A stretch of 64,000 bases of DNA, from NCBI RefSeq assembly GCF_019665785.1, contig NZ_CP081149.1, positions 3,472,001 through 3,536,000 of the forward strand, written 5' to 3'. The first letter of the stretch is position 1. Each line of letters opens with the position of its first letter. The DNA comes from Deefgea piscis (GTDB taxonomy: Bacteria > Pseudomonadota > Gammaproteobacteria > Burkholderiales > Chitinibacteraceae). A model generated the notes under the pieces. It was not told where the DNA came from and searched no databases. It saw nothing but the letters and a program-made list of their open reading frames with translations. Positions 21,617-30,797 of the stretch are shown in pieces. Position numbers and translations under genes: made by a program.

Positions 21617-22417
21617 TCAAAGCATTTTGTTTCGTCGCGTTGCCCACACATACAAAATCGCACCAGCCACAATCATCGGCAAGCACAGCAACTGCCCCAT
21701 ACTTAAATTCATCGCCAATAAACCCAAGAAATCATCCGGCTGACGTGCATATTCCGCAACAAAACGGAACACACCATACCCCATCAAAAATAGTGCCGAT
21801 GTTTGACCAACAGCGCGAGGCTTGGCCGAGAAACGCCACAACACAATAAACAACAACACACCTTCTAAAGCAAATTGATATAGCTGCGACGGATGACGTG
21901 GCAAACCATCGTGCGCCTGTGGAAAAATCATCGCCAATGGCATCGTGGCATCAGTAACACGACCCCACAACTCACCATTAATAAAGTTACCAATCCGCCC
22001 AGCTGCCAAACCCAAAGGAACCAATGGCGCAATAAAGTCAGTTACCTGGAAAAAACTTCGGTTTGTTTTACGCCCAAACAGCGCCATAGCAACCAACACA
22101 CCCAAAAAGCCGCCATGAAATGCCATCCCGCCTTCCCAAACTTTGAGGACATCCAATGGATTGGCCAGATAAAATGCTGGCTTATAAAACAAGACATAAC
22201 CCAGACGCCCACCCAAAATCACCCCGAGCACGCCATAAAACAATAAATCATCCATTTCCGCTGTTTGCCAGCCCGGCGGATTGCCGCGTCGAATCCGCCA
22301 ACGCCCCAACATCACAAACAACACAAAGCCGATCAGATACATTAAACCGTACCAGTGAACGCCAAATGAGCCGTAAATATAAATCGCCACCGGATCAAAC
22401 TGCGGATGAACAAACAT
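21617..22417 (-). CDS. lgt: Prolipoprotein diacylglyceryl transferase
   Basis: This 266-residue inner-membrane enzyme transfers diacylglycerol from phosphatidylglycerol to the lipobox cysteine of prolipoproteins, the first step of lipoprotein maturation. The signature [14 protein letters not shown] is at residues 140-153 and the essential histidine region MAFHGG is at about 98-103. Seven membrane segments can be traced. It is transcribed away from ilvD. The LTAC lipoprotein at 40 kb would be a substrate. Confidence 0.96.
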   Translation of the reverse strand: MFVHPQFDPVAIYIYGSFGVHWYGLMYLIGFVLFVMLGRWRIRRGNPPGWQTAEMDDLLFYGVLGVILGGRLGYVLFYKPAFYLANPLDVLKVWEGGMAFHGGFLGVLVAMALFGRKTNRSFFQVTDFIAPLVPLGLAAGRIGNFINGELWGRVTDATMPLAMIFPQAHDGLPRHPSQLYQFALEGVLLFIVLWRFSAKPRAVGQTSALFLMGYGVFRFVAEYARQPDDFLGLLAMNLSMGQLLCLPMIVAGAILYVWATRRNKML

Positions 22418-22599
22418 AATAAATTTTCGCCTTAACGCCAGGAAAGTAGCCGCCGATTATACCGCCTCACCAACAACTTCAATCACCTTTTCACACCACA
22501 TTCAATCTCTCAGAGCAAAGCCCCCTACTTCGAAAACCTAGGCTGGCTTTTTTTCGATACAATCGGCCACGTGTTTTGAATTTTGCCCAAGGAATCGAC

Positions 22600-24510
22600 A
22601 TGCCCACTTACCGTTCTCGCACCACCACCCACGGCCGCAACATGGCCGGCGCCCGCGCTCTTTGGCGCGCCACAGGCATGAAAGACGGCGATTTTGACAA
22701 GCCGATCATCGCCGTCTGCAATTCATTTACGCAATTTGTTCCGGGCCACGTGCATTTACACAACCTCGGCCAATTGGTCGCACGCGAAATCGAAAAAGCC
22801 GGTGGCGTCGCTAAAGAATTCAACACCATTGCCGTTGACGACGGCATCGCCATGGGACACGGCGGCATGCTGTATAGCCTGCCAAGTCGCGATTTAATTG
22901 CCGACTCAGTCGAATACATGGTCAACGCCCATTGCGCCGATGCGATTGTCTGCATTTCCAACTGCGATAAAATCACCCCTGGCATGTTAATGGCCTCTTT
23001 GCGCCTCAATATCCCGGTGATTTTCGTTTCTGGCGGCCCAATGGAAGCGGGCAAGGTCAACTGGAACGGTGAAGTTCGCAAACTCGACCTCGTTGATGCG
23101 ATGGTTGAAGCCGCAGACGACAAAGTCAGCGACGAACAAGTGGCCGAAATCGAGCGCAGCGCCTGCCCAACCTGTGGCTCTTGCTCAGGCATGTTTACCG
23201 CCAATTCGATGAACTGCCTCACCGAAGCACTCGGCCTATCACTACCGGGCAATGGCTCAATGCTCGCCACGCACGGCGACCGCAAACAATTATTCCTACA
23301 AGCCGGGCGCACCATTGTTGAGCTTGCCAAGCGCTATTACGAACAAGATGACCAATCCGTATTGCCACGCAATATTGCAACCTTTAAAGCTTTTGAAAAC
23401 GCAATTGCACTCGATATCGCCATGGGCGGCTCAACCAATACCGTACTGCACTTACTCGCCGCAGCGAATGAGGCTGGCGTTGACTTCAAAATGGCCGACA
23501 TCGACCGCATGAGCCGCAAAGTACCGTGCCTTGCTAAAGTTGCCCCAGCAACGCAAAAATATCATATGGAAGACGTGCATCGCGCCGGTGGCGTGATTGG
23601 CATTTTGGCCGAACTTGACCGTGCCGGACTCATCCATCGCGACGTGCCAACAGTTCACGCCAAAACCATGGGCGAAGGACTCGACCAATGGGATATCGTT
23701 AAAAACTCACCCGACAGCCTTGCTCACTTGATGTACCGCGCAGCACCGGGCGGCGTTGCCACCACGATCGCCTTCAGCCAAAGCATGCGCTGGCCTGAAC
23801 TAGACCTAGATCGCGCCAACGGCTGCATCCGCAACAAAGAAAACGCCTACTCGCAAGACGGCGGCATTGCTGTGCTATACGGCAATATCGCCGAACGCGG
23901 CTGCATCGTAAAGACCGCTGGCGTGGACGAAAGCATGTTTGAAGTCGATCAACTGCGCTACACCACCAGCGTACCGACATCGACCATTCGTATCTTCAAA
24001 GGCCCAGCCCGCGTTTACGAAAGCCAAGACGATGCTGTTGCCGGCATTCTGAACGACGAAGTGAAAGCTGGCGAAGTCGTAGTGATTCGTTACGAAGGGC
24101 CGAAAGGCGGCCCCGGCATGCAAGAGATGCTCTACCCAACGTCTTACCTCAAATCAAAAGGGCTAGGCAAATACTGCGCCCTATTGACTGACGGTCGTTT
24201 CTCTGGCGGCACATCGGGCCTATCGATTGGTCACGCCAGCCCTGAAGCCGCCGAAGGCGGTACGATCGGCCTAGTTGAACAAGGCGACATCATCGAAATC
24301 GATATCGCTACCCGCCGCATCCAATTAATGGTCAGCGACGAAGAACTTGCTCAACGTCGCGCAGCAATGAACGCACGCGGCAAAGATGCTTGGAAACCTG
24401 TTAGCCGCGAACGCTACGTGAGCGCAGCGTTACGCGCCTACGCGGCAATGACCACCAGCGCCGACACTGGCGCAGTGCGTGATGTTAGCCAAGTTGAGCG
24501 CCAAAACTAA
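22600..24510 (+). CDS. ilvD: Dihydroxy-acid dehydratase
   Basis: This 636-residue iron-sulfur enzyme dehydrates 2,3-dihydroxy-isovalerate and its C6 homologue in valine, leucine and isoleucine synthesis. The family start [20 protein letters not shown] is preceded by AAGGA, so the ATG at 22600 is chosen over an upstream TTG. Cluster-binding cysteines are in [10 protein letters not shown] (Cys122) and [18 protein letters not shown] (Cys195). The C-terminal [20 protein letters not shown] motif is intact. It is monocistronic, ending at a strong terminator, and one of the few plus-strand genes here. Confidence 0.97.
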   Translation: MPTYRSRTTTHGRNMAGARALWRATGMKDGDFDKPIIAVCNSFTQFVPGHVHLHNLGQLVAREIEKAGGVAKEFNTIAVDDGIAMGHGGMLYSLPSRDLIADSVEYMVNAHCADAIVCISNCDKITPGMLMASLRLNIPVIFVSGGPMEAGKVNWNGEVRKLDLVDAMVEAADDKVSDEQVAEIERSACPTCGSCSGMFTANSMNCLTEALGLSLPGNGSMLATHGDRKQLFLQAGRTIVELAKRYYEQDDQSVLPRNIATFKAFENAIALDIAMGGSTNTVLHLLAAANEAGVDFKMADIDRMSRKVPCLAKVAPATQKYHMEDVHRAGGVIGILAELDRAGLIHRDVPTVHAKTMGEGLDQWDIVKNSPDSLAHLMYRAAPGGVATTIAFSQSMRWPELDLDRANGCIRNKENAYSQDGGIAVLYGNIAERGCIVKTAGVDESMFEVDQLRYTTSVPTSTIRIFKGPARVYESQDDAVAGILNDEVKAGEVVVIRYEGPKGGPGMQEMLYPTSYLKSKGLGKYCALLTDGRFSGGTSGLSIGHASPEAAEGGTIGLVEQGDIIEIDIATRRIQLMVSDEELAQRRAAMNARGKDAWKPVSRERYVSAALRAYAAMTTSADTGAVRDVSQVERQN

Positions 24511-24531
24511 ATCGTTTACGGTTTAAATGAC

Positions 24532-24558
24532 AAAAAGGCAGCTGACGCTGCCTTTTTT
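24532..24558 (+). terminator. Intrinsic terminator of ilvD
   Basis: The stem GGCAGC/GCTGCC with loop TGAC is followed by TTTTTT and preceded by AAAAA. It lies 22 bp after the ilvD stop codon and could work in both directions. Confidence 0.9.
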
Positions 24559-24619
24559 ATTACCTACTGTATTGGCCCGCACGACTTACGCAGCAAGAGC
24601 TGGCTAAATATAGCCCGGA

Positions 24620-24656
24620 AAAACAAAAAACCCGCTCAGCTTGCGCTAGCGGGTTT
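24620..24656 (-). terminator. Intrinsic terminator of tRNA-Phe operon
   Basis: AAAAACCCGCT and AGCGGGTTTTT form a stem (with an inner AGC/GCT). On the minus strand it is followed by a long T-rich tract (TTTTTTGTTTTT). It lies 32 bp past the 3' end of the second-transcribed tRNA-Phe gene. Confidence 0.85.
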
Positions 24657-24682
24657 TTGCTTCGGACTGAATACCGAAATAC

Positions 24683-24758
24683 TGGTGGCTCGTCTCGGAA
24701 TCGAACCAAGGACACGCGGATTTTCAATCCGCTGCTCTACCAACTGAGCTAACGAGCC
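24683..24758 (-). tRNA. tRNA-Phe (GAA anticodon), distal copy
   Basis: A 76-nt tRNA on the minus strand has arms GGCTCGT and ACGAGCC, discriminator A and an encoded CCA. The anticodon loop TTGAAAA gives GAA (Phe). It is base-for-base the same as the copy at 24816-24891. The 57-bp spacer contains a perfect small hairpin (ATGCTTA/TAAGCAT) right at the 5' side of this tRNA, a likely processing feature. Confidence 0.97.
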
Positions 24759-24815
24759 ATGCTTAACTAAGCATTTGAAAAAGGGCCTAGCTTACAGCTA
24801 AACCCTTGAATTCCT

Positions 24816-24891
24816 TGGTGGCTCGTCTCGGAATCGAACCAAGGACACGCGGATTTTCAATCCGCTGCTCTACCAACTGAGCTAACGAGCC
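24816..24891 (-). tRNA. tRNA-Phe (GAA anticodon), proximal copy
   Basis: This 76-nt tRNA on the minus strand has the same sequence as the copy at 24683-24758. It is the first gene of a two-tRNA transcript; its 5' end lies about 34 nt downstream of the -10 box of a strong promoter. Confidence 0.97.
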
Positions 24892-24924
24892 ACTCGAAAC
24901 ACTACTTCGTTTCGAAGAGCCGCA

Positions 24925-24953
24925 ATTAAACACCAACACGTGCCTTACGTCAA
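24925..24953 (-). promoter_or_regulatory. Promoter of tandem tRNA-Phe genes
   Basis: On the minus strand TTGACG and TTTAAT (5/6 each) are 17 nt apart and followed by the GC-rich stretch TGCGGCTC, as expected of a growth-rate-regulated stable-RNA promoter. Confidence 0.85.
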
Positions 24954-25104
24954 CTCCTTTCACGCTTTTCTATAGACCAAAGGAGACGATATTCAATAAA
25001 TGACTGTTTTATTGCGATATTATTTTTCACGCGCTGAGCATCTTTTTAGCATTGACGTAGTCCAACCCACATTAAAAATAATTGATTCCCCTTGGAGCGC
25101 GATC

Positions 25105-25593
25105 TTGGAAACGTTTGAAATCATCAGCTACCTACTTGGCGCAGGCATGATTCTGGCTGGTTTAGCCGGCACCATTTTACCTTTGCTACCATCAACACCT
25201 TTAATTTTTGCCGGCATGTTACTCATCGCCTGGGGCAATCAATTTATTCATGTTGGCTGGCCGTCACTCAGCCTGTTATTGGTCATGATGATCGTCGCCA
25301 GCGTACTCGATTACATTGCCGGCGCAATGGGCGCTAAACGTGTTGGTGCGAGCCGCTACGCTGTCTGGGGGGCTTTAATTGGCTCGATTGTCGGTATGCT
25401 GGGCGGGATTGTTGGCTTAATTCTCGGGCCGTTTTTAGGCGCTGCTGCGGGTGAGTTTTATGCCAGAAAAGATCTGCTACACGCCGGTAAAGTCGGATTC
25501 GCCAGCGGTATCGGCATGTTAATTGGCGCGATTGCTAAAGTCGGGCTGGCCTTAGCCATGCTGGGGGTGTTTTTGCTGGCGTGGTGGATATAA
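25105..25593 (+). CDS. DUF456-family membrane protein
   Basis: This is a small hydrophobic protein with about five membrane segments and the glycine-rich pattern AGTILPLLPSTPLIFAGMLL and GLILGPFLGAAAGEFYARK typical of DUF456. The family has no established function. The start is taken as the TTG at 25105 (162 residues), which has GGAG five bases upstream and gives the family-like beginning METFEIISYL. An ATG at 25000 would add 35 residues of unlike sequence, and its AGGAG lies 14 nt away. It converges on corA. Confidence 0.75.
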   Translation: METFEIISYLLGAGMILAGLAGTILPLLPSTPLIFAGMLLIAWGNQFIHVGWPSLSLLLVMMIVASVLDYIAGAMGAKRVGASRYAVWGALIGSIVGMLGGIVGLILGPFLGAAAGEFYARKDLLHAGKVGFASGIGMLIGAIAKVGLALAMLGVFLLAWWI

Positions 25594-25637
25594 ATCCCCC
25601 ACGACGGATTCAGACTTGAAATATCGGCCGTAGCCGC

Positions 25638-25705
25638 ATGATTGGTGGGTATATCAACCAAGGTCTTTAATTTTAAAGTCTTCATAGATATACCCAAACA
25701 ATCAT
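25638..25705. repeat. Inverted repeat between DUF456 gene and corA
   Basis: Arms ATGATTGGTGGGTATATC (25638-25655) and GATATACCCAAACAATCAT (25687-25705) are near-perfect complements apart from a one-base slip. A nested CTTTAA/TTAAAG lies in the loop. The right arm overlaps the last bases of corA. The core GGGTATAT...ATATACCC spans exactly 49 bp, as does a second element at 30739-30787. Confidence 0.6.
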
Positions 25706-26808
25706 ACCCAACGTCGCAACCAAAAGAATAAACCCAAAAACACCGCAACGCAGCCCATCAAACCCAAGGCCGCATAGTAGCCATAGCTCCAGCGTAGCTC
25801 GGGCATGATGTCAAAATTCATGCCGTAGATACCGGCAATCAACGTTAGCGGCATAAAGATGGTGGTAATGACGGTGAGTAGCCGCATTTGTTCATTGAGT
25901 CGTTGCGACTGCAGTGAAAGATAGATTTCTTGCAGTCCGGAAATCATTTCGCGTAGCGCTTCAACGGTCTCAATCGATTGCACCGTATGGTCGTACACAT
26001 CGCGTAAATACAGCTGAGTTTCACTATGAAAAAAATCAGCGTCATCTCGCTGCAGCACATTGAGCATTTCCCGCATCGGCCACAAACTGCGCTTTATTTG
26101 CTGCAAACTACGACGTAATGACTGCACTTCAACCATATGCTCGGGTTGGCTCTCATTATTAATCGCTTCGTCCAGCTCTTCGCAGCGCTCTCCCAATTGC
26201 TCAAGCACTAAGAAATAACGATCAACCAGTTTATCCAATAAGGCATAGGCCAAATAATCAGGCCCCAATTTACGAATTTGGGACTCACTATTTTTAAGCG
26301 TATCGCGAATCGCCGCAAAAGTGCCGCTGGGTTTTTCTTGAAAGGTCAACACAAAACCACGCCCGACAATTAAGCTCACTTGCTCACCAGAAACGCCGTC
26401 GGCATCCCAATTCATAAGTCGAGCGGTGATATACAAATAACCGGGATATTGCTCAACCTTGGGGCGCTGCTGGGTATTTAGAATGTCCTCTAAAACCAGC
26501 GGATGCAATTTAAACCGCTGACCAATTAATTTGAGGATTTCAATATTTTCTAAGCCATGTACGTTCAGCCACAAGGTATTAAACGTTGGCTGAAAAGCTC
26601 GACCGACATCAACGTCGCTAAAACTAGTCGCAAGGTAATCGCTAGGCAAAGGACCAAATTCAATTAACGTCGCCAGCGTTGCCGCTGGCGCTTCACCGCC
26701 GACATACCGCAAAGTACCGGGATCTGCGCCCGCCTTCGCTGAATTTAAATGCGCTTTTATACGTTGGCGACGGCTCGAATCATTAGATTTACGCCCATGT
26801 TTTGCCAT
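25702..26808 (-). CDS. corA: CorA-family magnesium/cobalt transporter
   Basis: This 368-residue inner-membrane channel has a large cytoplasmic N-terminal domain with a long helical stalk and two C-terminal membrane segments. The selectivity motif GIYGMNFD lies between MPLTLIA and the periplasmic loop MPEL, as in all CorA proteins. The start MAKHGRKSND lies inside the 3' end of ppx, a 52-nt overlap in the same direction. GGAA lies eight bases before it. Substrate preference (Mg2+ or Co2+) cannot be told from sequence alone. Confidence 0.93.
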   Translation of the reverse strand: MAKHGRKSNDSSRRQRIKAHLNSAKAGADPGTLRYVGGEAPAATLATLIEFGPLPSDYLATSFSDVDVGRAFQPTFNTLWLNVHGLENIEILKLIGQRFKLHPLVLEDILNTQQRPKVEQYPGYLYITARLMNWDADGVSGEQVSLIVGRGFVLTFQEKPSGTFAAIRDTLKNSESQIRKLGPDYLAYALLDKLVDRYFLVLEQLGERCEELDEAINNESQPEHMVEVQSLRRSLQQIKRSLWPMREMLNVLQRDDADFFHSETQLYLRDVYDHTVQSIETVEALREMISGLQEIYLSLQSQRLNEQMRLLTVITTIFMPLTLIAGIYGMNFDIMPELRWSYGYYAALGLMGCVAVFLGLFFWLRRWV

Positions 26809-28250
26809 GCAGTGATTTCCTCATTTAAGGCATACATCGTGAGTGGATGCGCCTCTAACCACGCAGCATCTAATTCTAAGCAATAGCCGCCAGCACAATG
26901 CGAGAGCAAACCCAATGGCGGCGCCTCATCCAGACGAGCACGATAAAACAACACCGCCATGCGTAAGCACAAAATGGCATCCCACTCAGCAGGCTGAATC
27001 TCTTGATCGGCGAGTTTACTCAAACTACCGGCATGCGCCAGCACCAGCCGCGACAACCAGTTTTGTTCACGTTTAGAAAAACCCGGCATATCGGCATGCT
27101 GCAAAATATACGCTGAATGCTTATGGTAGCTAGCATGCGCAATCGAGCGCCCCACCTCGTGTAAACCCGCAGCCATCGTCAGATTTCTGGCCAGCACGAC
27201 ATCATCGCTTTGCGTTTCACCGCGCAGCACGTCAAATAATTGCGCCGCCAATTGCGATACTCGATACGCCTGCGGTCCATCAACATGGTAACGACGCTGA
27301 AAGAAATCGACCGTTCGATCCCGCACATCATATTGGGTTTGGCGTTGTACCAAGTCATACAGCACGCCATCACGCAGCGCGCCATATGTGATCGACATCC
27401 GCTCAATACCGAGCATATCAAAGGCCGCCTGCATAATCGCTAAGCCGCCGGGCAATACTGGGCGCCGATCATCGCGCAAACCATTTAATTGCAAATGATT
27501 GATATGACCAGCTGCAATCATTTTGCTACGCAAAGCGGCTAAACCATCACGAGTAATACCCAGTGGCGATAAATCGTTTAATTCTAAAATATCGGCTAAT
27601 GAGCGCGCGGTGCCTGAAGTACCGATCGCTCTTTGCCACTCTCCCGAGTAAAACGTGGGCACCAAGGGCAAGAAAGCACCTCGCGCTGCGAGCTCAGCCG
27701 TTTCCATTCGCTCACGCGTAATGACGCCATCGGGAAAATAACGCGCACTCCAGCCAACACAACCGAGCTGAATGCTTTCGGTACTAAATGAGCGATACTG
27801 ACTGCCGATAATCAACTCGGTTGATCCGCCGCCAATATCAATCACCAAGCGACGCTCACGCGTACTCGGCAAACTATGCGCAGCACCGATATAAATTAAT
27901 CGCGCTTCTTCACGGCCAGCAATAATCTCAATAGGAAAACCCAAGGCCGCCTCGGCCTGAGGTAAAAAAGCAGCGCTATTTCTAGCGATACGAAAGGTAT
28001 TGGTCGCAACGGCACGCACACATTGCGGCGGCAAACCGGCTAAACGCTCACCAAATCGCGCCAGTGCTGCGGTCATTTCATCAATAGCTTCAGCAGTCAA
28101 ACAACCATGAGCATCTAAACCGGCGCCTAAACGAACCGTTTCTTTTAAAGAATCCAGCGGAAACAAAGCCCCTTCGACCACACGGGCGACTTGCAAGCGA
28201 AAACTGTTGGAGCCGAGATCCACAGCGGCAATGACAGAACAGTCGCCCAT
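26757..28250 (-). CDS. ppx: Exopolyphosphatase (Ppx/GppA family)
   Basis: This 497-residue protein has the ASKHA-fold phosphate loops AAVDLGSNSFRL (residues 8-19) and IDIGGGSTELI (137-147) and a C-terminal HD-like helical domain. It removes terminal phosphates from polyphosphate; some relatives act on pppGpp instead. It lies downstream of phoU in the same direction, which fits a role in phosphate homeostasis. The 3' end overlaps corA by 52 nt. Confidence 0.92.
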   Translation of the reverse strand: MGDCSVIAAVDLGSNSFRLQVARVVEGALFPLDSLKETVRLGAGLDAHGCLTAEAIDEMTAALARFGERLAGLPPQCVRAVATNTFRIARNSAAFLPQAEAALGFPIEIIAGREEARLIYIGAAHSLPSTRERRLVIDIGGGSTELIIGSQYRSFSTESIQLGCVGWSARYFPDGVITRERMETAELAARGAFLPLVPTFYSGEWQRAIGTSGTARSLADILELNDLSPLGITRDGLAALRSKMIAAGHINHLQLNGLRDDRRPVLPGGLAIMQAAFDMLGIERMSITYGALRDGVLYDLVQRQTQYDVRDRTVDFFQRRYHVDGPQAYRVSQLAAQLFDVLRGETQSDDVVLARNLTMAAGLHEVGRSIAHASYHKHSAYILQHADMPGFSKREQNWLSRLVLAHAGSLSKLADQEIQPAEWDAILCLRMAVLFYRARLDEAPPLGLLSHCAGGYCLELDAAWLEAHPLTMYALNEEITAWQNMGVNLMIRAVANV

Positions 28251-28328
28251 TCAGTAAAACTCCAGTAGGTAGCGGGTTTGCGGGCATAACAATACGTAAA
28301 AGTCATGTTTGTGGCAAACGCAAATCAT

Positions 28329-28352
28329 AAAGGGCAGCCACAGCCGCCCTTT
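28329..28352 (-). terminator. Hairpin between phoU and ppx
   Basis: AAAGGGC/GCCCTTT arms with inner GC pairings form a nearly symmetric stem 61 bp after the phoU stop. Only TTTAT follows on the minus strand, so termination is plausible but probably weak. Confidence 0.5.
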
Positions 28353-28412
28353 ATTAGACACTACTTCCTTCAGACTAGGGCAATAAACCTCGACCTAATC
28401 TGATGCATCGGC

Positions 28413-29114
28413 TTACTGCAAAGCGACGCGATCAACTTCTTCTTGGGTTTTATGGCGAACATCTTGGCCTTTAACCAAGTAAATCACATGCTCGGCGACA
28501 TTCACCCCCAAATCACCAATACGCTCAATAGCTTTGGCAATCCATAAGATATCCAAAATCAACGTAATCGAACGTGGATCTTCCATCATCACGGTAATCA
28601 ATTGGCGATGCAGCGCTTGATATTCTTGATCGAGCTGCGCATCAGCACGAATCACTTCTGATGCACTCACCGCATCCATACGGGCAAATGAATCGAGTGC
28701 ATTAGACAACATATCCAGCGCCAAATCGGCAATATGGTTGAGGTCATGAAAACGTGGCACTTGCAAACGGCCTGATTCATAAATGTTTTTTGCCCGTTTG
28801 CAAATTCGGTAGGCTTTGTCGCCAATGCGCTCCAAATCCTCAACTGACTTAATCACCGTCATCACCATCCGCAAATCAGTGGCTGCAGGCTGACGACGCG
28901 CAATCATATGCACGCACATATCATCAAGCTTGACGTGCATTTGATTCACTTGCGTTTCTTGCTCAATGACTTTATTAATAACTGCCACATCGCCCGAAGC
29001 CAAAGCTTGCATCGCCAAGCGAACTTGCTCTTCGACCAAACCGGCCATTCCCATCACTTGGGAGCGAATTGCCTCTAAATCGGCATCAAATTGCTTTGAA
29101 ATATGTTCTGACAT
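28413..29114 (-). CDS. phoU: Phosphate signalling protein PhoU
   Basis: This 233-residue all-helical protein begins MSEHISKQFDADLEAIRSQV and contains two PhoU repeats with LERIGDKAYRIC and IERIGDLGVNVAEHVIY, the metal-binding signatures. It restrains the PhoR-PhoB response when phosphate is ample, through the Pst transporter. The ATG at 29114 is chosen for its family N-terminus and an upstream GGAG; an earlier in-frame start would add 11 unlike residues. No pst genes are in the window. Confidence 0.95.
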   Translation of the reverse strand: MSEHISKQFDADLEAIRSQVMGMAGLVEEQVRLAMQALASGDVAVINKVIEQETQVNQMHVKLDDMCVHMIARRQPAATDLRMVMTVIKSVEDLERIGDKAYRICKRAKNIYESGRLQVPRFHDLNHIADLALDMLSNALDSFARMDAVSASEVIRADAQLDQEYQALHRQLITVMMEDPRSITLILDILWIAKAIERIGDLGVNVAEHVIYLVKGQDVRHKTQEEVDRVALQ

Positions 29115-29219
29115 GACACAGCTTCTCCAGTGTATTAATCGGTGCAAAATACCAGCTTTTTATTACAGTACTGTTTCATCTGCCCGTGAGCGGCGAACTT
29201 TTCATCCGCCGCTGCGCTT

Positions 29220-29876
29220 TTATTTAATGGTTTTCACCCCGTTAGCCGTACCCAATAAGAGCACGTCAGCACGGCGATGGGCAAATAAACCGTTAGTCAC
29301 AACGCCAACGATTTGATTAATTTGTGTTTCCAGCACTGTGGCCTGACTAATCGACAGACCATGCACATCAATAATGATATTACCGTTATCAGTCACTACA
29401 CCTTCACGGTAAGCGGGATGTCCGCCCAATTTAACCAACTCACGCGCCACATACGAGCGCGCCATTGGGATCACTTCAACCGGCAACGGAAAACTACCCA
29501 AAACATCAACCAATTTGCTTTCATCGCAAATACAAATAAATTGCCCAGCAACCGCAGCAATGATTTTCTCGCGCGTCAACGCCGCACCACCGCCCTTAAT
29601 CATTTGCAATTGATGATTAATTTCATCAGCACCATCAACATACACCGGCAAGTCATCAATGGTATTTAAATCAAATACCGGAATCCCGTGTGATTTTAAA
29701 CGCGCAACGCTCGCCTCTGACGAAGACACCGCGCCTTTAATTTGGCCTTTGATTTCAGCTAAAGCATCAATAAAGTAATTGGCAGTCGAACCAGTACCAA
29801 CGCCAACAATACAATTTTCAGGCACATAGGCGACTGCTGCACGGCCTACCGCTTCTTTCAATTCATTCTGTGTCAT
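29220..29876 (-). CDS. rpiA: Ribose-5-phosphate isomerase A
   Basis: This 218-residue enzyme interconverts ribose 5-phosphate and ribulose 5-phosphate in the pentose phosphate pathway. The phosphate-binding loop GVGTGST is at residues 25-31, the acidic DGADE at 81-85, and KGGG with the catalytic glutamate E103 (ALTREK) follows. The length matches the family. AGGAG lies upstream of the start. It sits between marC and phoU, both on the same strand. Confidence 0.96.
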   Translation of the reverse strand: MTQNELKEAVGRAAVAYVPENCIVGVGTGSTANYFIDALAEIKGQIKGAVSSSEASVARLKSHGIPVFDLNTIDDLPVYVDGADEINHQLQMIKGGGAALTREKIIAAVAGQFICICDESKLVDVLGSFPLPVEVIPMARSYVARELVKLGGHPAYREGVVTDNGNIIIDVHGLSISQATVLETQINQIVGVVTNGLFAHRRADVLLLGTANGVKTIK

Positions 29877-30059
29877 GGTTCAACTCCTGATTAGCCGCCA
29901 TTAAAAATAACTACACCAAGGTATCTGCTAACGTTGTTTGTCTCGCAGTACAAACCCATCGTTATCAATCTGCTTATTCTAGCGCCGAACACCGGCGATG
30001 AGGCTTGTGACGCATCAAACACCACCTGATCGTCAGCGCAAAACGCCTAAATATCGTGA

Positions 30060-30659
30060 TTAAAGCGACACTAAATACTGCCGAATGCCATCGAGTAACA
30101 TTTGCACCGCAATCGCCGTCAAAATCAAACCCATTAAACGCTCGAATGCCGTCGTGACTTGCGCGCCGAGCACTTGGCTAATTTTTTCTGAAAACGCTAA
30201 CGTCAGCGCGCAAATCAGCATCGTCAAGGCCAATGCCGCCACCCATACTTCAATTCGCTCTGGATCGCGCGAAACCAATAACAACACCGTGGCCAATGCC
30301 GATGGCCCTGCCAATAAAGGAATCGCCAACGGCACAATATACGGCTCGCCCTCGCTGGTGTCGCCAAAAACGCCATCGGGGTGAGGAAACACCATCCGCA
30401 GCGCAATTAAAAACAAAATCACGCCACCAGCAATGCCCAATGAGGTTTGCGACAAATGCATGACTTCAAGAAACTTTTGGCCAAACAACATAAAAGTCAC
30501 CAGTACCACAAACGCGACACTGACTTCGCGAATAATCATTCGCCAGCGCCGCGCCTTCGGGACTTTTTTCATCATTGCGACAAACAAAGGAATGCCGCCC
30601 AAGGGATCAATCACCAAGAGCAGCAAAATAAAAGCGGAAAGAAAAGTTTGTGATTCCAT
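30060..30659 (-). CDS. MarC-family integral membrane protein
   Basis: This 199-residue protein has six predicted membrane segments and the conserved N-terminal LLLLVIDPLGGIPLFVAM and the LAIPLLAGPSALATVLLL segment of the MarC/YhgN family. The physiological role of the family is unknown; an early link to multiple antibiotic resistance was not confirmed. It lies 183 bp upstream of rpiA and probably has its own promoter. Confidence 0.9.
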   Translation of the reverse strand: MESQTFLSAFILLLLVIDPLGGIPLFVAMMKKVPKARRWRMIIREVSVAFVVLVTFMLFGQKFLEVMHLSQTSLGIAGGVILFLIALRMVFPHPDGVFGDTSEGEPYIVPLAIPLLAGPSALATVLLLVSRDPERIEVWVAALALTMLICALTLAFSEKISQVLGAQVTTAFERLMGLILTAIAVQMLLDGIRQYLVSL

Positions 30660-30738
30660 AGCTTAGTGTACATCCAAACAAGCCAAATATTGATTCGGGA
30701 AAGCCATCAAATCCAAGTTGTTTTTCAGAAGTTTGAAT

Positions 30739-30787
30739 GGGTATATTGCTGAAAAAATTATTCAATATGAACTACAACGCTATACCC
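30739..30787. repeat. 49-bp element with inverted GGGTATA ends
   Basis: TGGGTATA and TATACCCA bracket an AT-rich core in the 138-bp space between the TPR gene and marC. The length and terminal sequence match the core of the element at 25647-25695, although the inner sequences differ. It may belong to a dispersed palindromic repeat family; only two copies are seen here. Confidence 0.45.
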
Positions 30788-30797
30788 AGTTTTTTGA

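Noticed and set aside
22608..23330. 240-codon minus-strand open frame inside ilvD
   Set aside because: It lies wholly antisense to a conserved gene, has no recognisable protein features, and arises from codon bias.
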